NCBI GenBank assembly: GCA_963704455.1
Contig: OY969905.1
Span: 3,410,001-3,474,000, forward strand
Direction: 5' to 3'
From: DASTCZ01 sp963704455
GTDB taxonomy: Bacteria > Acidobacteriota > Terriglobia > Acidiferrales > UBA7541
Length of the DNA: 64,000 nucleotides
Shown: piece after piece, positions 44,665-53,855 of the stretch
Layout: each line of letters opens with the position of its first letter
How positions within the stretch are numbered: position 1 is the first letter of the stretch
Made by a program: the position numbers and the translations under genes
The notes under the pieces: generated by a model
Told to the model about the DNA's origin: nothing
What the model saw: the letters and a program-made list of their open reading frames with translations, nothing else
Database searches by the model: none

Positions 44665-45019
44665 GATCGCTCCCTCTGCTTGAATCCTGCGCCGAAGTGC
44701 CGGTCCGTGAGCTCAATAGAAAAATCGCCGCGCACCCGCCCAGAACAAACATCAGCGGCCAAAGTGGCGACGCCTCCGCAAGCGCCGTCCTGCTCAACAG
44801 GCCCACAAGGATAGTCCAGAGTCCGTGTGTCAGAAAGGGAATGATCCAAAAAGTGTCGCGCGTGAATGGGCCAAGTCCCAATTCCCCGAACTGCGCCATC
44901 AGCACGAGAAGAATCATGAGTCCGGCTGCGGCCATAAGTATTGCCGCGCCCGAGCTCGGCATTCCCGCGGAATTCTCTCGCGGATTCGCCACTTCATTCC
45001 GACGCGATTCATTCGCCAT
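44654..45019 (-). CDS. Small membrane protein upstream of the LiaF-like gene
   Basis: About 121 residues from the ATG at 45019, chosen for a purine-rich GGAGGGG ribosome-binding site; an ATG at 45055 is in frame but lacks one. Three membrane segments (AAILMAAAGLMILLVLMA, TFWIIPFLTHGLWTILVGLL, PLMFVLGGCAAIFLL) follow a polar N-terminus. It overlaps the next gene by 11 bases. No family is recognised. Confidence 0.65.
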   Translation of the reverse strand: MANESRRNEVANPRENSAGMPSSGAAILMAAAGLMILLVLMAQFGELGLGPFTRDTFWIIPFLTHGLWTILVGLLSRTALAEASPLWPLMFVLGGCAAIFLLSSRTGTSAQDSSRGSDRGR

Positions 45020-45177
45020 CTCCGCCCCTCCCGCGAACATTGTCGTGTCCTGCATGGCGGGAGAATAGAGTTTGCGGCGCGTTGCGTCTCTTGTTTTTCG
45101 GTGAATGGCGGCTGGCTACCGGCGAACGGCCGGTGGCGCGGGAGGAAAAGGCCGCACATCGCCTGGACTTGCAGCGT

Positions 45178-45771
45178 TCATTGCGCCGCCGCGGCGCCCG
45201 TTTTCATCAGAACAATCTTCGTAGTCATTCCCGCTTGCGTGAGGGCGACAACGTTCATTGCATTGCCGTTCTTCAAAACGTAGGTGATGGAATTTGATTC
45301 TAAAGGTACTGGAAATCTCCGGTTGTTCGGAAGGATCTGTTTCTGTCCGGCCCCTTCGCGAACATAGTCCTTGCTGAGATTGGCGCGGTACCACGCGTCC
45401 ACTTTTTCCACGGCATCCCTTGAGAAATACGTTTCCGCGCTCATAACCAGTTCTTGGCGAGGTGAAGTCACCTCCATACCAATGGCGCCCAGATTTGTCT
45501 CTGGATAGATCGGGATGCCGATGTCCTCCGCTTTTCCTTCGTGCACGGTCCCGCCACCCGGCACGTCGATCACCATGCCGCCGTTGGCATCCCTGTGGAC
45601 ATGATTCTTCATAAACGATCGCAATCCGAGTATTCCAGCGATGATCGCAAGCACCAGCACCGTGCCGCAGCCGCCGAGAATCCACGCCAGTGTGTGGCTC
45701 TTTGGACCGGCCGGTGGGGCGCCCGGCCCTTCGGGCGAAATGGATGGAAGTGGAGTAGGTGGCGTGGTCAT
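45178..45771 (-). CDS. Membrane-anchored protein of unknown function
   Basis: A 197-residue protein with a Pro-rich cytoplasmic N-terminus, one membrane span (LAWILGGCGTVLVLAIIAGILGL) and an outer domain with VDVPGGGTVHEGKAEDIGIPIYPET. That last phrase is seen in acidobacterial proteins of unknown function. No catalytic motif is visible. It probably belongs with the envelope genes around it. Confidence 0.7.
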   Translation of the reverse strand: MTTPPTPLPSISPEGPGAPPAGPKSHTLAWILGGCGTVLVLAIIAGILGLRSFMKNHVHRDANGGMVIDVPGGGTVHEGKAEDIGIPIYPETNLGAIGMEVTSPRQELVMSAETYFSRDAVEKVDAWYRANLSKDYVREGAGQKQILPNNRRFPVPLESNSITYVLKNGNAMNVVALTQAGMTTKIVLMKTGAAAAQ

Positions 45772-45792
45772 GGCGATCTTCTGCGAATCCTC

Positions 45793-46779
45793 CTACGAGA
45801 ATCGCACCTTCACGTCCGGCCGTTTCTCCAGATGCACTGTATCAATGAATCGGACCTGGCGCGTCTCGAGCGTAAGAATCAGCGACTGTGTCCGCGTGCC
45901 TTCTCCAAAAAATCGCACGCCGCGAAGCAGATTTCCGTCGGTCACGCCAGTGGCGGCAAAAATGATTCTTTTTCCGGGCGCAAGCTCATCCGTATCGTAG
46001 ATGCGCTTCGGGTCGCGGATCCCCATTTTCGCCAGCCGCTCCACGTGCTCGGGCTTCGACACCACCAGCCGCCCAAGAATTTGCCCGTTCAGGCAACGCA
46101 GCGCCGCCGCGGTCAACACGCCTTCGGGCGCGCCGCCCGTGCCCATCACGGCGTGGACGCCCGTGCCGATCACAGCCGCGGAAATCCCCGCACTCAAGTC
46201 GCCATCGCCAATCAGCCGGATGCGTGCGCCCGTCGCGCGAATATCCGCGATCAGCTTCTGGTGGCGCTCCCTGTCCAGCACAATCACTACGAGGTCTTCT
46301 ACGTCGCGATCGAGCCGCTTCGCGATCGCGCGAAGGTTTTCCGCCACCGGTGCATCAAGATCCACTGCGCCCTTGCACGACGGCCCGACCACGATCTTTT
46401 CCATGTAAAGGTCGGGCGCATGCAACAGGCCGCCGCGGTCGCTCGCCGCAAGCACCGCGATTGCGTTCGGCTCGCCTGTTGCGCAGAGATTTGTGCCTTC
46501 GAGAGGATCCACCGCGATATCCACTGCGGGGAAGTTGCGGTTTTTTTCACGCTGCGCCGCGCCGACTTTTTCCCCGATAAACAGCATCGGCGCCTCGTCG
46601 CGTTCGCCTTCGCCGATCACAATCGTCCCGTCCATCTCAACCGTGTCCATCGTCGCGCGCATCGCCTTCACCGCTTCGTCGTCGGCCTTGTGACGGTCGC
46701 CGAGGCCCATCGTGTGCGCCGATGCGATGGCGGCTTGTTCGACCACGCGCAAAAATTCCAGGCTCAGTTTCGATTCCAT
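45793..46779 (-). CDS. glpX: Class II fructose-1,6-bisphosphatase
   Basis: A 328-residue enzyme of gluconeogenesis that makes fructose 6-phosphate. GlpX motifs include VIGEGERDEAPMLFIGE, AVDPLEGTNLCATG with the metal-binding Asp/Glu, and VMGTGGAPEGVLTAAALRCL. GAGGAG lies six bases before the ATG at 46779. It lies nine bases from the acyl-CoA dehydrogenase gene upstream on the same strand, so the two may be cotranscribed. Confidence 0.95.
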   Translation of the reverse strand: MESKLSLEFLRVVEQAAIASAHTMGLGDRHKADDEAVKAMRATMDTVEMDGTIVIGEGERDEAPMLFIGEKVGAAQREKNRNFPAVDIAVDPLEGTNLCATGEPNAIAVLAASDRGGLLHAPDLYMEKIVVGPSCKGAVDLDAPVAENLRAIAKRLDRDVEDLVVIVLDRERHQKLIADIRATGARIRLIGDGDLSAGISAAVIGTGVHAVMGTGGAPEGVLTAAALRCLNGQILGRLVVSKPEHVERLAKMGIRDPKRIYDTDELAPGKRIIFAATGVTDGNLLRGVRFFGEGTRTQSLILTLETRQVRFIDTVHLEKRPDVKVRFS

Positions 46780-46788
46780 TAGCGCTCC

Positions 46789-47961
46789 TCAGTAATAGGC
46801 GGCGATGCCCGTGATTTTTTCGCCGATGATCAGCTTGTGGATGTCGTTCGTTCCCTCGTATGTGTACACCGACTCCAGATTGTTCATATGCCGCATGATG
46901 CAGTAATCGTCCACGATCCCGTTCGCGCCCAGAATGTCGCGCGCCTTCCGCGCGATGTCCAGCGCGATGCCCACATTATTCATCTTCAGCATCGAGACGT
47001 GTGCGAAATCGGCTTTGCCCGCGTCCTTGCGCCGGCCCACATGCAGCGCCAAAAGCTGCGCCTTCGTGATCTCCGTAATCATAAAGACCAGTTTTTCCTG
47101 CACGAGCTGGTGCGCGGCAATTGGCTTGTTCGCGAACTGCTTCCGCGTCTTTGCATACTGCAGCGCCGTGTCATAGCACGCCATCGCTGCGCCAATCGCG
47201 CCCCAGCCGATTCCGTAGCGCGCCTGCGTCAGGCACCCCAGAGGCCCCTTCAAGCCTTCCACGCCCGGCAAAACATTCTCGGCCGGGATTTCGCAATCCG
47301 TCATCGCCAGTCCCGAAGTAATCGAAGCGCGCAACGACCACTTGCCGTGCACATCCCACGCCTTGAATCCCTTCGCGCCTTTTTCTACCAGGAATCCGCG
47401 GATTCTGTCGTCTTCGCACTTCGCCCAGATTACCGACACGTCCGCAAGCGACCCGTTCGTAATCCACATCTTCTCGCCGTTCAACACGTACCGGTCGCCG
47501 CGCTTCACCGCGCGTGTCAACATCCCGCCGGGGTTCGATCCGAATTGCGGCTCCGTCAGCCCAAAGCATCCGATGGCTTTGCCGCTCTGCAGGCTCGGAA
47601 GCCACTTGTCCTTCTGCGCTTGCGAACCATACGCATAAATTGGATACATCACCAGCGCGCTCTGCACGCTCACAAAACTTCGCAGTCCCGAATCGCCGCG
47701 CTCCAGCTCCTGGGTTACCAGTCCATACGCCACATTCGACATCCCCGCGCACCCATACCCGGTCAGGTTTGCGCCGAAAAAGCCCAGCTCGCCGATCTGT
47801 GGCACCAGGTGCAGTGGAAACGTCCCCTCGCGGTTGTGTTTTTCAATGATGGGAAGGATTTGTTCGTCCACAAACTGCCGCGCCGTCTGCCGGGCGAGCC
47901 TTTCCTCGTCATTCAGTTGCGAATCAAAATCAATAAAGTCCACTCCGGCAAAACCGGCCAT
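46789..47961 (-). CDS. gcdH: Glutaryl-CoA dehydrogenase-like acyl-CoA dehydrogenase
   Basis: About 390 residues from the ATG at 47961, chosen for AGGAG eight bases upstream; the frame is open to 48033. It follows human and bacterial glutaryl-CoA dehydrogenase closely: TGYGCAGMSNVAYGLVTQELERGDSG, CFGLTEPQFGSNP, KMWITNGSLADV, and the catalytic-base segment TYEGTNDIH. The enzyme oxidises and decarboxylates glutaryl-CoA to crotonyl-CoA in lysine and tryptophan breakdown, using FAD and ETF. Related dehydrogenases cannot be excluded. It is divergent from the ATP synthase operon. Confidence 0.85.
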   Translation of the reverse strand: MAGFAGVDFIDFDSQLNDEERLARQTARQFVDEQILPIIEKHNREGTFPLHLVPQIGELGFFGANLTGYGCAGMSNVAYGLVTQELERGDSGLRSFVSVQSALVMYPIYAYGSQAQKDKWLPSLQSGKAIGCFGLTEPQFGSNPGGMLTRAVKRGDRYVLNGEKMWITNGSLADVSVIWAKCEDDRIRGFLVEKGAKGFKAWDVHGKWSLRASITSGLAMTDCEIPAENVLPGVEGLKGPLGCLTQARYGIGWGAIGAAMACYDTALQYAKTRKQFANKPIAAHQLVQEKLVFMITEITKAQLLALHVGRRKDAGKADFAHVSMLKMNNVGIALDIARKARDILGANGIVDDYCIMRHMNNLESVYTYEGTNDIHKLIIGEKITGIAAYY

Positions 47962-48088
47962 CCGTTGGCTCCTTTTTTGGATAACATCGCTGCGCGTAGT
48001 GCGTGCGCGGCGCCTGAAACGCGCAGAAACCACTTGTGACGCTGTATCTTAACAGTATGCGTTTCAGAGCGGCAAGGTTCTGCCGAGA

Positions 48089-48118
48089 TTGACGTAAACT
48101 GCGCGCCAATGCTATAAA
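48089..48118 (+). promoter_or_regulatory. Sigma-70 promoter of the ATP synthase operon
   Basis: TTGACG (48089-48094) and TATAAA (48113-48118) with an 18-base spacer, 5/6 matches each. Transcription would start near 48125, leaving a leader of about 100 bases. Confidence 0.6.
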
Positions 48119-48123
48119 TTTTT

Positions 48124-48146
48124 GCTCTTGTTTGGGGTGCAAGAGC
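48124..48146 (+). promoter_or_regulatory. Leader hairpin of the ATP synthase operon
   Basis: GCTCTTG (48124-48130) pairs with CAAGAGC (48140-48146) at the expected 5' end of the transcript. AAGAGCATCT follows here and recurs at 48175-48184. It could affect mRNA stability or start-site access. Confidence 0.4.
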
Positions 48147-48223
48147 ATCTGGTGTAGTGTGTCTTATACCAAGTAAGAGCATCTCACTCACGGGCGTCAC
48201 CAGGGGCATCTCGAAATCGAACG

Positions 48224-48712
48224 ATGGAAATTGTTCAACAACTAGGCCAGCTTTTCCTGGAAGCCGTACCCACCGTCATCATTATTCTCCTTTTCTATTT
48301 AGTGCTGAAATACACGTTTTTCGGCCCCCTGATGCGCGTGATGGCGGAGCGTGAAGCCCGCACCGAGGGCGCCCGCCGCGAAGCTGAAGTAAGCCAGGCC
48401 GCCGCAAAAGAAAAAATCCGCGCGTATGAAGAGGCGCTCCGAAAAGCTCGCACCGCCGTTTATGCGGAGCAGGACACCGCGCGCCGCGCCATCATGGAAT
48501 CGCGCGCGGCCGCGGCGCGTGAAGCGCGGACCCGCGCGATGGATCGTGTGAAGTCGGAAAAAGACGGCATCGCCAAGGAAGTCGCCGCCGCCCGCGCGCA
48601 GCTTGAATCAACGTCGCCGCAGCTTGCCGCCGAGATTGCCAGCCGGCTGCTGAATCCTCCACCGGCCGGGCCGCGCCCAGGTTCAATTGCGCCGAGCGGA
48701 GCCGTCCGATGA
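48224..48712 (+). CDS. ATP synthase F0 subunit b'
   Basis: A 162-residue stator subunit. One N-terminal membrane span (FLEAVPTVIIILLFYLVLKYTFF) leads into a long helical stalk rich in Ala, Arg and Glu. It pairs with the next gene product as a b/b' heterodimer, the arrangement known from photosynthetic bacteria and several phyla. The stop overlaps the next start by four bases (ATGA). It is first in an operon without the a or c genes. Confidence 0.85.
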   Translation: MEIVQQLGQLFLEAVPTVIIILLFYLVLKYTFFGPLMRVMAEREARTEGARREAEVSQAAAKEKIRAYEEALRKARTAVYAEQDTARRAIMESRAAAAREARTRAMDRVKSEKDGIAKEVAAARAQLESTSPQLAAEIASRLLNPPPAGPRPGSIAPSGAVR

Positions 48713-49326
48713 GCAAGCTCGCCAAACGCTTTTCTCTGGCACTTCTTACACTTGCTCTGACAGGTATGTTCGCTGCTCTCCCCGCGCGCGCCGCCGACGA
48801 AGCCGCCAATCAAGATCCCGTCGAATCGCCCATCGGCACGGTTTTCAAGTGGCTGAACTTCGCCATTGTGTTTGGCGCCATCGGATATTTGCTGGTGAAG
48901 AAAGCCCCGCCAATATTTCGCGCGCGTGCGGACCAAATCGCTGCGGGCATCGAATCAGCCCATGCGGTAAAGGCCGAAGCCGATCGCCAGCTCCGCGAAG
49001 CCGAAGCGGGCCTTGCGCGGCTCGACACCGAAACCTCCAAGATGCGCGACGCGCTCAAGAAGGATTTCGAGGATGAATCCCAGCGCCTGCGGGTCGCCGG
49101 TAATCAGGAAATCGAGAGAATTGAGCGCGCCGCAGACGTAGAAATCGCAGCCGCCCGCCGCACCGCGCTCCTGGATCTGCGCGAACTTGCCGCGCGCCTC
49201 GCCGCAGGCCGCGCCGCCGTGCTCGTCGCGGAGCAAATGACGCCCGACCGCCGCGCATCGCTGATGCAACATTTTGTAGACGAGCTGCCCACCGCCCCCA
49301 ATTCCGGCGAAGGACGTGTGAATTGA
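48709..49326 (+). CDS. atpF: ATP synthase F0 subunit b
   Basis: A 205-residue stator subunit. It starts with a signal-like hydrophobic leader (FSLALLTLALTGMFAALPARA) before the real membrane span (WLNFAIVFGAIGYLLVKKAP), then a long helical stalk with IRAAL-type heptads. The extra leader is unusual for E. coli-type b but known in some phyla. It overlaps the b' gene and, with TTG/TGA overlap, the delta gene, so all three are coupled. Confidence 0.9.
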   Translation: MSKLAKRFSLALLTLALTGMFAALPARAADEAANQDPVESPIGTVFKWLNFAIVFGAIGYLLVKKAPPIFRARADQIAAGIESAHAVKAEADRQLREAEAGLARLDTETSKMRDALKKDFEDESQRLRVAGNQEIERIERAADVEIAAARRTALLDLRELAARLAAGRAAVLVAEQMTPDRRASLMQHFVDELPTAPNSGEGRVN

Positions 49327-49859
49327 GACTCATCGCGGATCGTTACGCCTCGGCGCTGCTTGATGTCGCACAGCCACAGGGCTCGGCGGAAAAAGTGAAA
49401 GCCAGCCTCGACAATTTTGCCGCGGAAATCATCGAATCCGCCGACCTCCAGCATTTTCTCGAGAATCCCGCCGTGCCCCGCGATGCAAAGCGCGGCGTTC
49501 TTGCAGAGTTGCTCGCGCTCCTCGGCGCAAGCCCCATCATGAGCAATTTTCTGAACGTGATTGTTGATCACCGCCGCGCCGGAATGCTGCCCGAAATTGC
49601 TGAAGCATACACCGCGCGCCTGAATCAGCGCCTCGGCATCGCGATTGCAGCCGTCACCTCGGCGGGGGAATTAAGCGCGCAGGAAAAAACGCGCCTCGTG
49701 CAAGGCCTCGAGAAGTCCACTGGCAAGAAAATTCAAGCGCATTACGCTGTTGACGCCGCGCTCCTCGGCGGCGCGGTCGTGCGCATCGGTTCCGTGATTT
49801 ACGATGGCTCGGTCAAAGAGCAGCTCCGCCGTATGGAATCAGCTCTCGCCATCGAATAG
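49323..49859 (+). CDS. atpH: ATP synthase F1 subunit delta
   Basis: A 178-residue protein that joins the stator to the alpha3beta3 head. MRLIADRYASALLDVAQ starts the N-terminal helical domain, and the C-terminal half ends with DAALLGGAVVRIGSVIYDGSVKEQLRRM, the usual delta signature. The start is TTG at 49323, overlapping the atpF stop. About 105 bases separate it from atpA. Confidence 0.93.
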   Translation: MRLIADRYASALLDVAQPQGSAEKVKASLDNFAAEIIESADLQHFLENPAVPRDAKRGVLAELLALLGASPIMSNFLNVIVDHRRAGMLPEIAEAYTARLNQRLGIAIAAVTSAGELSAQEKTRLVQGLEKSTGKKIQAHYAVDAALLGGAVVRIGSVIYDGSVKEQLRRMESALAIE

Positions 49860-49879
49860 ATTCGCATTTGAATTTGCAG

Positions 49880-49942
49880 GGGCGGGTCTTTAGACCCGCC
49901 CTCTGAACACGCAAGATTCGGCGGGCAAATGGTACGCCCGCC
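49880..49942. repeat. Two tandem GC-rich hairpins between atpH and atpA
   Basis: GGGCGGGTC (49880-49888) pairs with GACCCGCCC (49893-49901) around TTTA. GGCGGGC (49920-49926) pairs with GCCCGCC (49936-49942). They resemble REP-type intergenic elements and may set different transcript levels for the F0 and F1 parts. Confidence 0.65.
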
Positions 49943-49964
49943 CACACAAGAGGCTGGTGAAGGA

Positions 49965-51491
49965 ATGGCACAGATCAAGGCAGACGAAATTACAAAAATT
50001 CTGCGGGAGCAGATTGAAAACTATCAGCAGACCGTCTCGGTTGACGAAGTCGGCGCCGTAATCTCCGTCGGCGACGGCATTGCCCGCATCCATGGGCTCG
50101 AGCGCTGCATGTCCGGCGAAATGCTCACCTTCCCGCACGGCGTCACCGGCATCGCACTCAACCTCGAGGAAGATCAAGTCGGCGCCGTGCTCCTCGGCGA
50201 TTACACCGAGATCAAGGAAGGCGACATTGTCAAGCGCACGAAAACGATTATGTCCGTGCCCGTCGGCGATGCCCTCGTCGGCCGCGTCGTCAATCCGCTC
50301 GGCGATCCGCTTGACGGCAAAGGCCCCATCGCCACCGGCAAGCGCTTCCCGCTCGAGCGCCTCGCTCCCGGCGTTGTAGACCGCCAGCCCGTCCGCGAGC
50401 CTCTGCAAACCGGCATCAAGGCAATTGACTCCATGATCCCCATCGGCCGCGGCCAGCGCGAACTGATCATCGGCGACCGCCAGACCGGCAAGACTGCCAT
50501 CATCATCGACACCATCATCAACCAGAAGGGCGGCGACGTAATTTGTATCTATTGCGCCATCGGTCAGAAGCGCTCGACCATCGCGCAGATCGTCAAGACG
50601 CTCACCGACGCTGGCGCGATGGAGTTCACCATCGTCGTGGCCTCGTCCGCCACCGAACCTGCCACGCTCCAATACATCGCGCCATACGCCGCGTGCGCCA
50701 TGGGCGAATTCTTCCGTGATTCCGGCCGCCACGCCGTCTGTTTTTATGACGACCTCTCGAAGCACGCCCAGTCCTATCGCGAAATTTCCTTGCTCCTGCG
50801 CCGGCCCCCGGGCCGCGAAGCCTACCCCGGCGACGTCTTCTACTTGCACTCGCGCCTGCTCGAACGGGCCGCGAAGTTCAGCAACGAACTCGGTGCCGGC
50901 TCGCTCACCGCGTTGCCCGTAATCGAAACGCAGGCCGGCGACGTTTCCGCCTACATCCCCACAAACGTCATCTCTATCACCGATGGCCAGATCTATCTCG
51001 AAGCCGATCTTTTCAACGGCGGCATCCGCCCGGCCATCAACGTCGGCATTTCCGTCAGCCGCGTCGGCGGCAACGCGCAAATCAAGGCCATGAGCAAGAT
51101 TGCCGGTACTCTGCGCCTCGGCATGGCGCAGTACCGCGCCCTCGCCGCCTTCGCGCAGTTCGGCTCCGAACTCGATAACGTCACCCAGGCCCAACTCGCT
51201 CGCGGCCAGCGCCTCACCGAAATCCTGAAGCAAAATCAGTATTCGCCGCTGCCCATCGAAAAACAGGTGCTCGTGATTTTCGCGGCCACGAACGGTTACT
51301 TGGACAGCGTCGCTGTTCCCGACGTACGCCGCTTCGAAAGTGAGATGTACACGTTCATGGACACTAATTACGGCGGCGTGCTCGCAAAGATTGCCCAGAA
51401 GAAAGCGCTTGACGATGAGATCAGATCGCTCATCGCTGAAGCGCTGAAAGCGTTCAAGGAAAAGTTTGTCGCGACTCCCAAAGCAAACTGA
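49965..51491 (+). CDS. atpA: ATP synthase F1 subunit alpha
   Basis: A 508-residue subunit from the ATG at 49965 (MAQIKADEITKILREQI), with GAAGGA upstream. The Walker A is GDRQTGKT, and the conserved PAINVGISVSRVGG and RELIIGDRQTGKTAI blocks are present. Alpha forms the non-catalytic sites of the F1 head. It is 19 bases ahead of atpG. Confidence 0.97.
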   Translation: MAQIKADEITKILREQIENYQQTVSVDEVGAVISVGDGIARIHGLERCMSGEMLTFPHGVTGIALNLEEDQVGAVLLGDYTEIKEGDIVKRTKTIMSVPVGDALVGRVVNPLGDPLDGKGPIATGKRFPLERLAPGVVDRQPVREPLQTGIKAIDSMIPIGRGQRELIIGDRQTGKTAIIIDTIINQKGGDVICIYCAIGQKRSTIAQIVKTLTDAGAMEFTIVVASSATEPATLQYIAPYAACAMGEFFRDSGRHAVCFYDDLSKHAQSYREISLLLRRPPGREAYPGDVFYLHSRLLERAAKFSNELGAGSLTALPVIETQAGDVSAYIPTNVISITDGQIYLEADLFNGGIRPAINVGISVSRVGGNAQIKAMSKIAGTLRLGMAQYRALAAFAQFGSELDNVTQAQLARGQRLTEILKQNQYSPLPIEKQVLVIFAATNGYLDSVAVPDVRRFESEMYTFMDTNYGGVLAKIAQKKALDDEIRSLIAEALKAFKEKFVATPKAN

Positions 51492-51510
51492 TCGGACAAA
51501 CACTTAGCTC

Positions 51511-52371
51511 ATGGCTGCACTTCTCGATTTCCGGCGCCGCATCCGCTCGGTGAAAAACACCCAGCAGGTTACCAGGGCCATGAAGTTCGTCTCCGCTGCC
51601 CGCCTGCGGAAAGCGCAGGAAAAGGCCATGGAAGCGCGCCCGTTTGCAAACGCGATTACTCAACTTGTCCAGTCCGTCGCCTCGCGAATGGAGAATCCAA
51701 CTCATCCGCTCCTCGCGCGCAGGCCGGAAGAAAAGATCTTGCTTGTCATCGCCACTGGTGACCGCGGCCTCTGCGGCGCATTCAACGCCAACGCTGTTCG
51801 CCGCGCCGTCGAATTCCTCCGCTCACAGTCGGAGAAGCATCTCGAAGTCGTTCCCGTCGGCCGCAAGGGACGCGATGCTTTCCGCCGCCTGGCGAAGTGG
51901 CCCATTGCGGGTGAGTACGTCGGCTTCACCGCCCGCGCCGAATTCGTCCGCGCCCAGGAAATCGCAGCAAAGATCATCGAGCAATACTCCGAAGCCCGCG
52001 CCGACGCCGTCTATCTCCTCTTCAACGAATTCAAAAGTGTCATCACCCAGAAAATGGTCTTCGAGAAATTGCTTCCGATGGATCCTGTCGAACCGGACGC
52101 ATCCGGCTCGCAGGTGGACTACATTTACGAAAAACCCGCCGAAGAAATCCTCAAAGGGCTGCTCCCGCGTTTCGTCGAAGCGCGGATTTATCGCATGATT
52201 GCCGATTCCTCCGCCGCGGAACACGCCGCCCGCATGACGGCCATGGACTCGGCCACCAACAACGCCGGAGACTTGATTGATTCGCTCACGTTAACCATGA
52301 ACAAGATTCGCCAGGCCGCAATCACGAAGGAAATCATCGAAGTCGTCAGCGGCGCGTCTTACACCGCGTAG
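51511..52371 (+). CDS. atpG: ATP synthase F1 subunit gamma
   Basis: A 286-residue central-stalk subunit. The N-terminal helix is MAALLDFRRRIRSVKNTQQVTRAMKFVSAARLRKAQ and the C-terminal helix ends MTLNKIRQAAITKEIIEVVSGA, both typical. The Rossmann-like middle has GDRGLCGAFN. Rotation of gamma couples proton flow to catalysis. It lies 17 bases before atpD. Confidence 0.96.
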   Translation: MAALLDFRRRIRSVKNTQQVTRAMKFVSAARLRKAQEKAMEARPFANAITQLVQSVASRMENPTHPLLARRPEEKILLVIATGDRGLCGAFNANAVRRAVEFLRSQSEKHLEVVPVGRKGRDAFRRLAKWPIAGEYVGFTARAEFVRAQEIAAKIIEQYSEARADAVYLLFNEFKSVITQKMVFEKLLPMDPVEPDASGSQVDYIYEKPAEEILKGLLPRFVEARIYRMIADSSAAEHAARMTAMDSATNNAGDLIDSLTLTMNKIRQAAITKEIIEVVSGASYTA

Positions 52372-52388
52372 AGAACAGGGAGAAAGAG

Positions 52389-53846
52389 ATGGCTGAAAAA
52401 ACCACCGGCATCGGACACATCGTTCAAGTGATTGGGCCGGTCATTGACGTAAAGTTTGAAGCCCACGAACTTCCGCGGATTTTCAACGCGCTTCGCATCA
52501 CCAGCGAAGGCTACGACCTCCCGCAGCCCGTGGACATCATCGGCGAAGTCCAGCAGCACCTCGGCGAAGGCCGCGTCCGCGTCGTCGCGCTTGAGCCCAC
52601 CGAAGGACTTGTCCGCGGCATGAAAGTTTATGACCTCGGCGAACCCGTCACGGTTCCCGTCGGCCGCGCTACGCTCGGCCGCGTGATCAACGTGCTCGGC
52701 CGGCCGGTGGATAATCTCAAGCCCGACCCGATCGAATCGGACACTCACTATTCGATTCACCGTCCCGCGCCTCTCCTCGAAAATCAATCCACTAATCTTG
52801 AAATGTTTGAGACCGGCATCAAGGTCGTTGACCTGATGGAGCCGTACCTCAAGGGGGGAAAGATCGGCCTCTTCGGCGGCGCGGGCGTCGGTAAGACAGT
52901 ATTGATTCAGGAGCTCATCCACAACGTCGCCATGCAGCACGGCGGCGTCTCGGTTTTCGCCGGCGTCGGCGAGCGCACCCGCGAAGGCAACGACCTCTGG
53001 CTCGAAATGCAGGAATCCGGCGTCGTTGTCGCGGGGAATTCGGAGAAGTCCCGCTGCGCCCTTATCTATGGACAGATGACCGAGCCGCCCGGCGCGCGTC
53101 TCCGCGTCGGCCTCACCGGCGTCACCGTCGCGGAATATTTCCGCGATGAGGAAGGTCTCGACGTTCTCCTCTTCATTGACAACATTTTCCGTTTCGTCCA
53201 GGCGGGCTCCGAAGTTTCCGCGCTGCTAGGCCGCATGCCTTCCGCCGTCGGCTACCAGCCGAACCTCAACACCGAACTCGGCGAGCTGGAGGAGCGCATT
53301 ACTTCCACCAAAAAAGGCTCGATCACATCGGTGCAGGCCGTCTATGTTCCCGCCGACGACTACACCGACCCCGCGCCCGCCGCCACCTTCGCGCACTTGG
53401 ACGCAACCACCAACCTCAGCCGCGCCATCGTCGAACTGGGTATCTATCCCGCCGTTGACCCACTCGCCAGCTTCTCTCGCATCCTCGATCCGAATATTGT
53501 CGGCGTCGAGCATTACAACGTCGCGCGCTCCGTCAAATTGGTTCTGCAGCGCTACAAGGATTTGCAGGACATCATCGCCATCCTCGGCATCGAAGAATTG
53601 CCCGACGAAGACAAGCTCATCGTCGCCCGCGCGCGCAAAATCGAGCAGTTCTTCTCGCAGCCCATGTTCGTCGCCGCCCAGTTCACCGGCCTCGATGGCA
53701 AGTACGTAAAAATTGAAGACACTGTCCGCGGCTTCAAAGAAATCGTCGAAGGCAAGCACGATGACGTGCCCCAGCAAGCCTTCAATATGGTCGGCGGAAT
53801 TGATGAGGTGCTCGCGAAGGCCGAAACATTTAAGGAGAAGAAATAA
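52389..53846 (+). CDS. atpD: ATP synthase F1 subunit beta
   Basis: A 485-residue catalytic subunit. Walker A is GGAGVGKTVLIQELI, the catalytic Glu lies in GERTREGND, Walker B is DVLLFIDNIFRF, and ALLGRMPSAVGYQPNL follows. Length and motifs are normal. It is followed ten bases later by atpC. Confidence 0.97.
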   Translation: MAEKTTGIGHIVQVIGPVIDVKFEAHELPRIFNALRITSEGYDLPQPVDIIGEVQQHLGEGRVRVVALEPTEGLVRGMKVYDLGEPVTVPVGRATLGRVINVLGRPVDNLKPDPIESDTHYSIHRPAPLLENQSTNLEMFETGIKVVDLMEPYLKGGKIGLFGGAGVGKTVLIQELIHNVAMQHGGVSVFAGVGERTREGNDLWLEMQESGVVVAGNSEKSRCALIYGQMTEPPGARLRVGLTGVTVAEYFRDEEGLDVLLFIDNIFRFVQAGSEVSALLGRMPSAVGYQPNLNTELGELEERITSTKKGSITSVQAVYVPADDYTDPAPAATFAHLDATTNLSRAIVELGIYPAVDPLASFSRILDPNIVGVEHYNVARSVKLVLQRYKDLQDIIAILGIEELPDEDKLIVARARKIEQFFSQPMFVAAQFTGLDGKYVKIEDTVRGFKEIVEGKHDDVPQQAFNMVGGIDEVLAKAETFKEKK

Positions 53847-53855
53847 TTCGCACGA

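Noticed and set aside
49890..51503. 537-codon minus-strand ORF opposite atpA
   Set aside because: Same effect: an antisense shadow of a highly conserved gene, with composition typical of such shadows.
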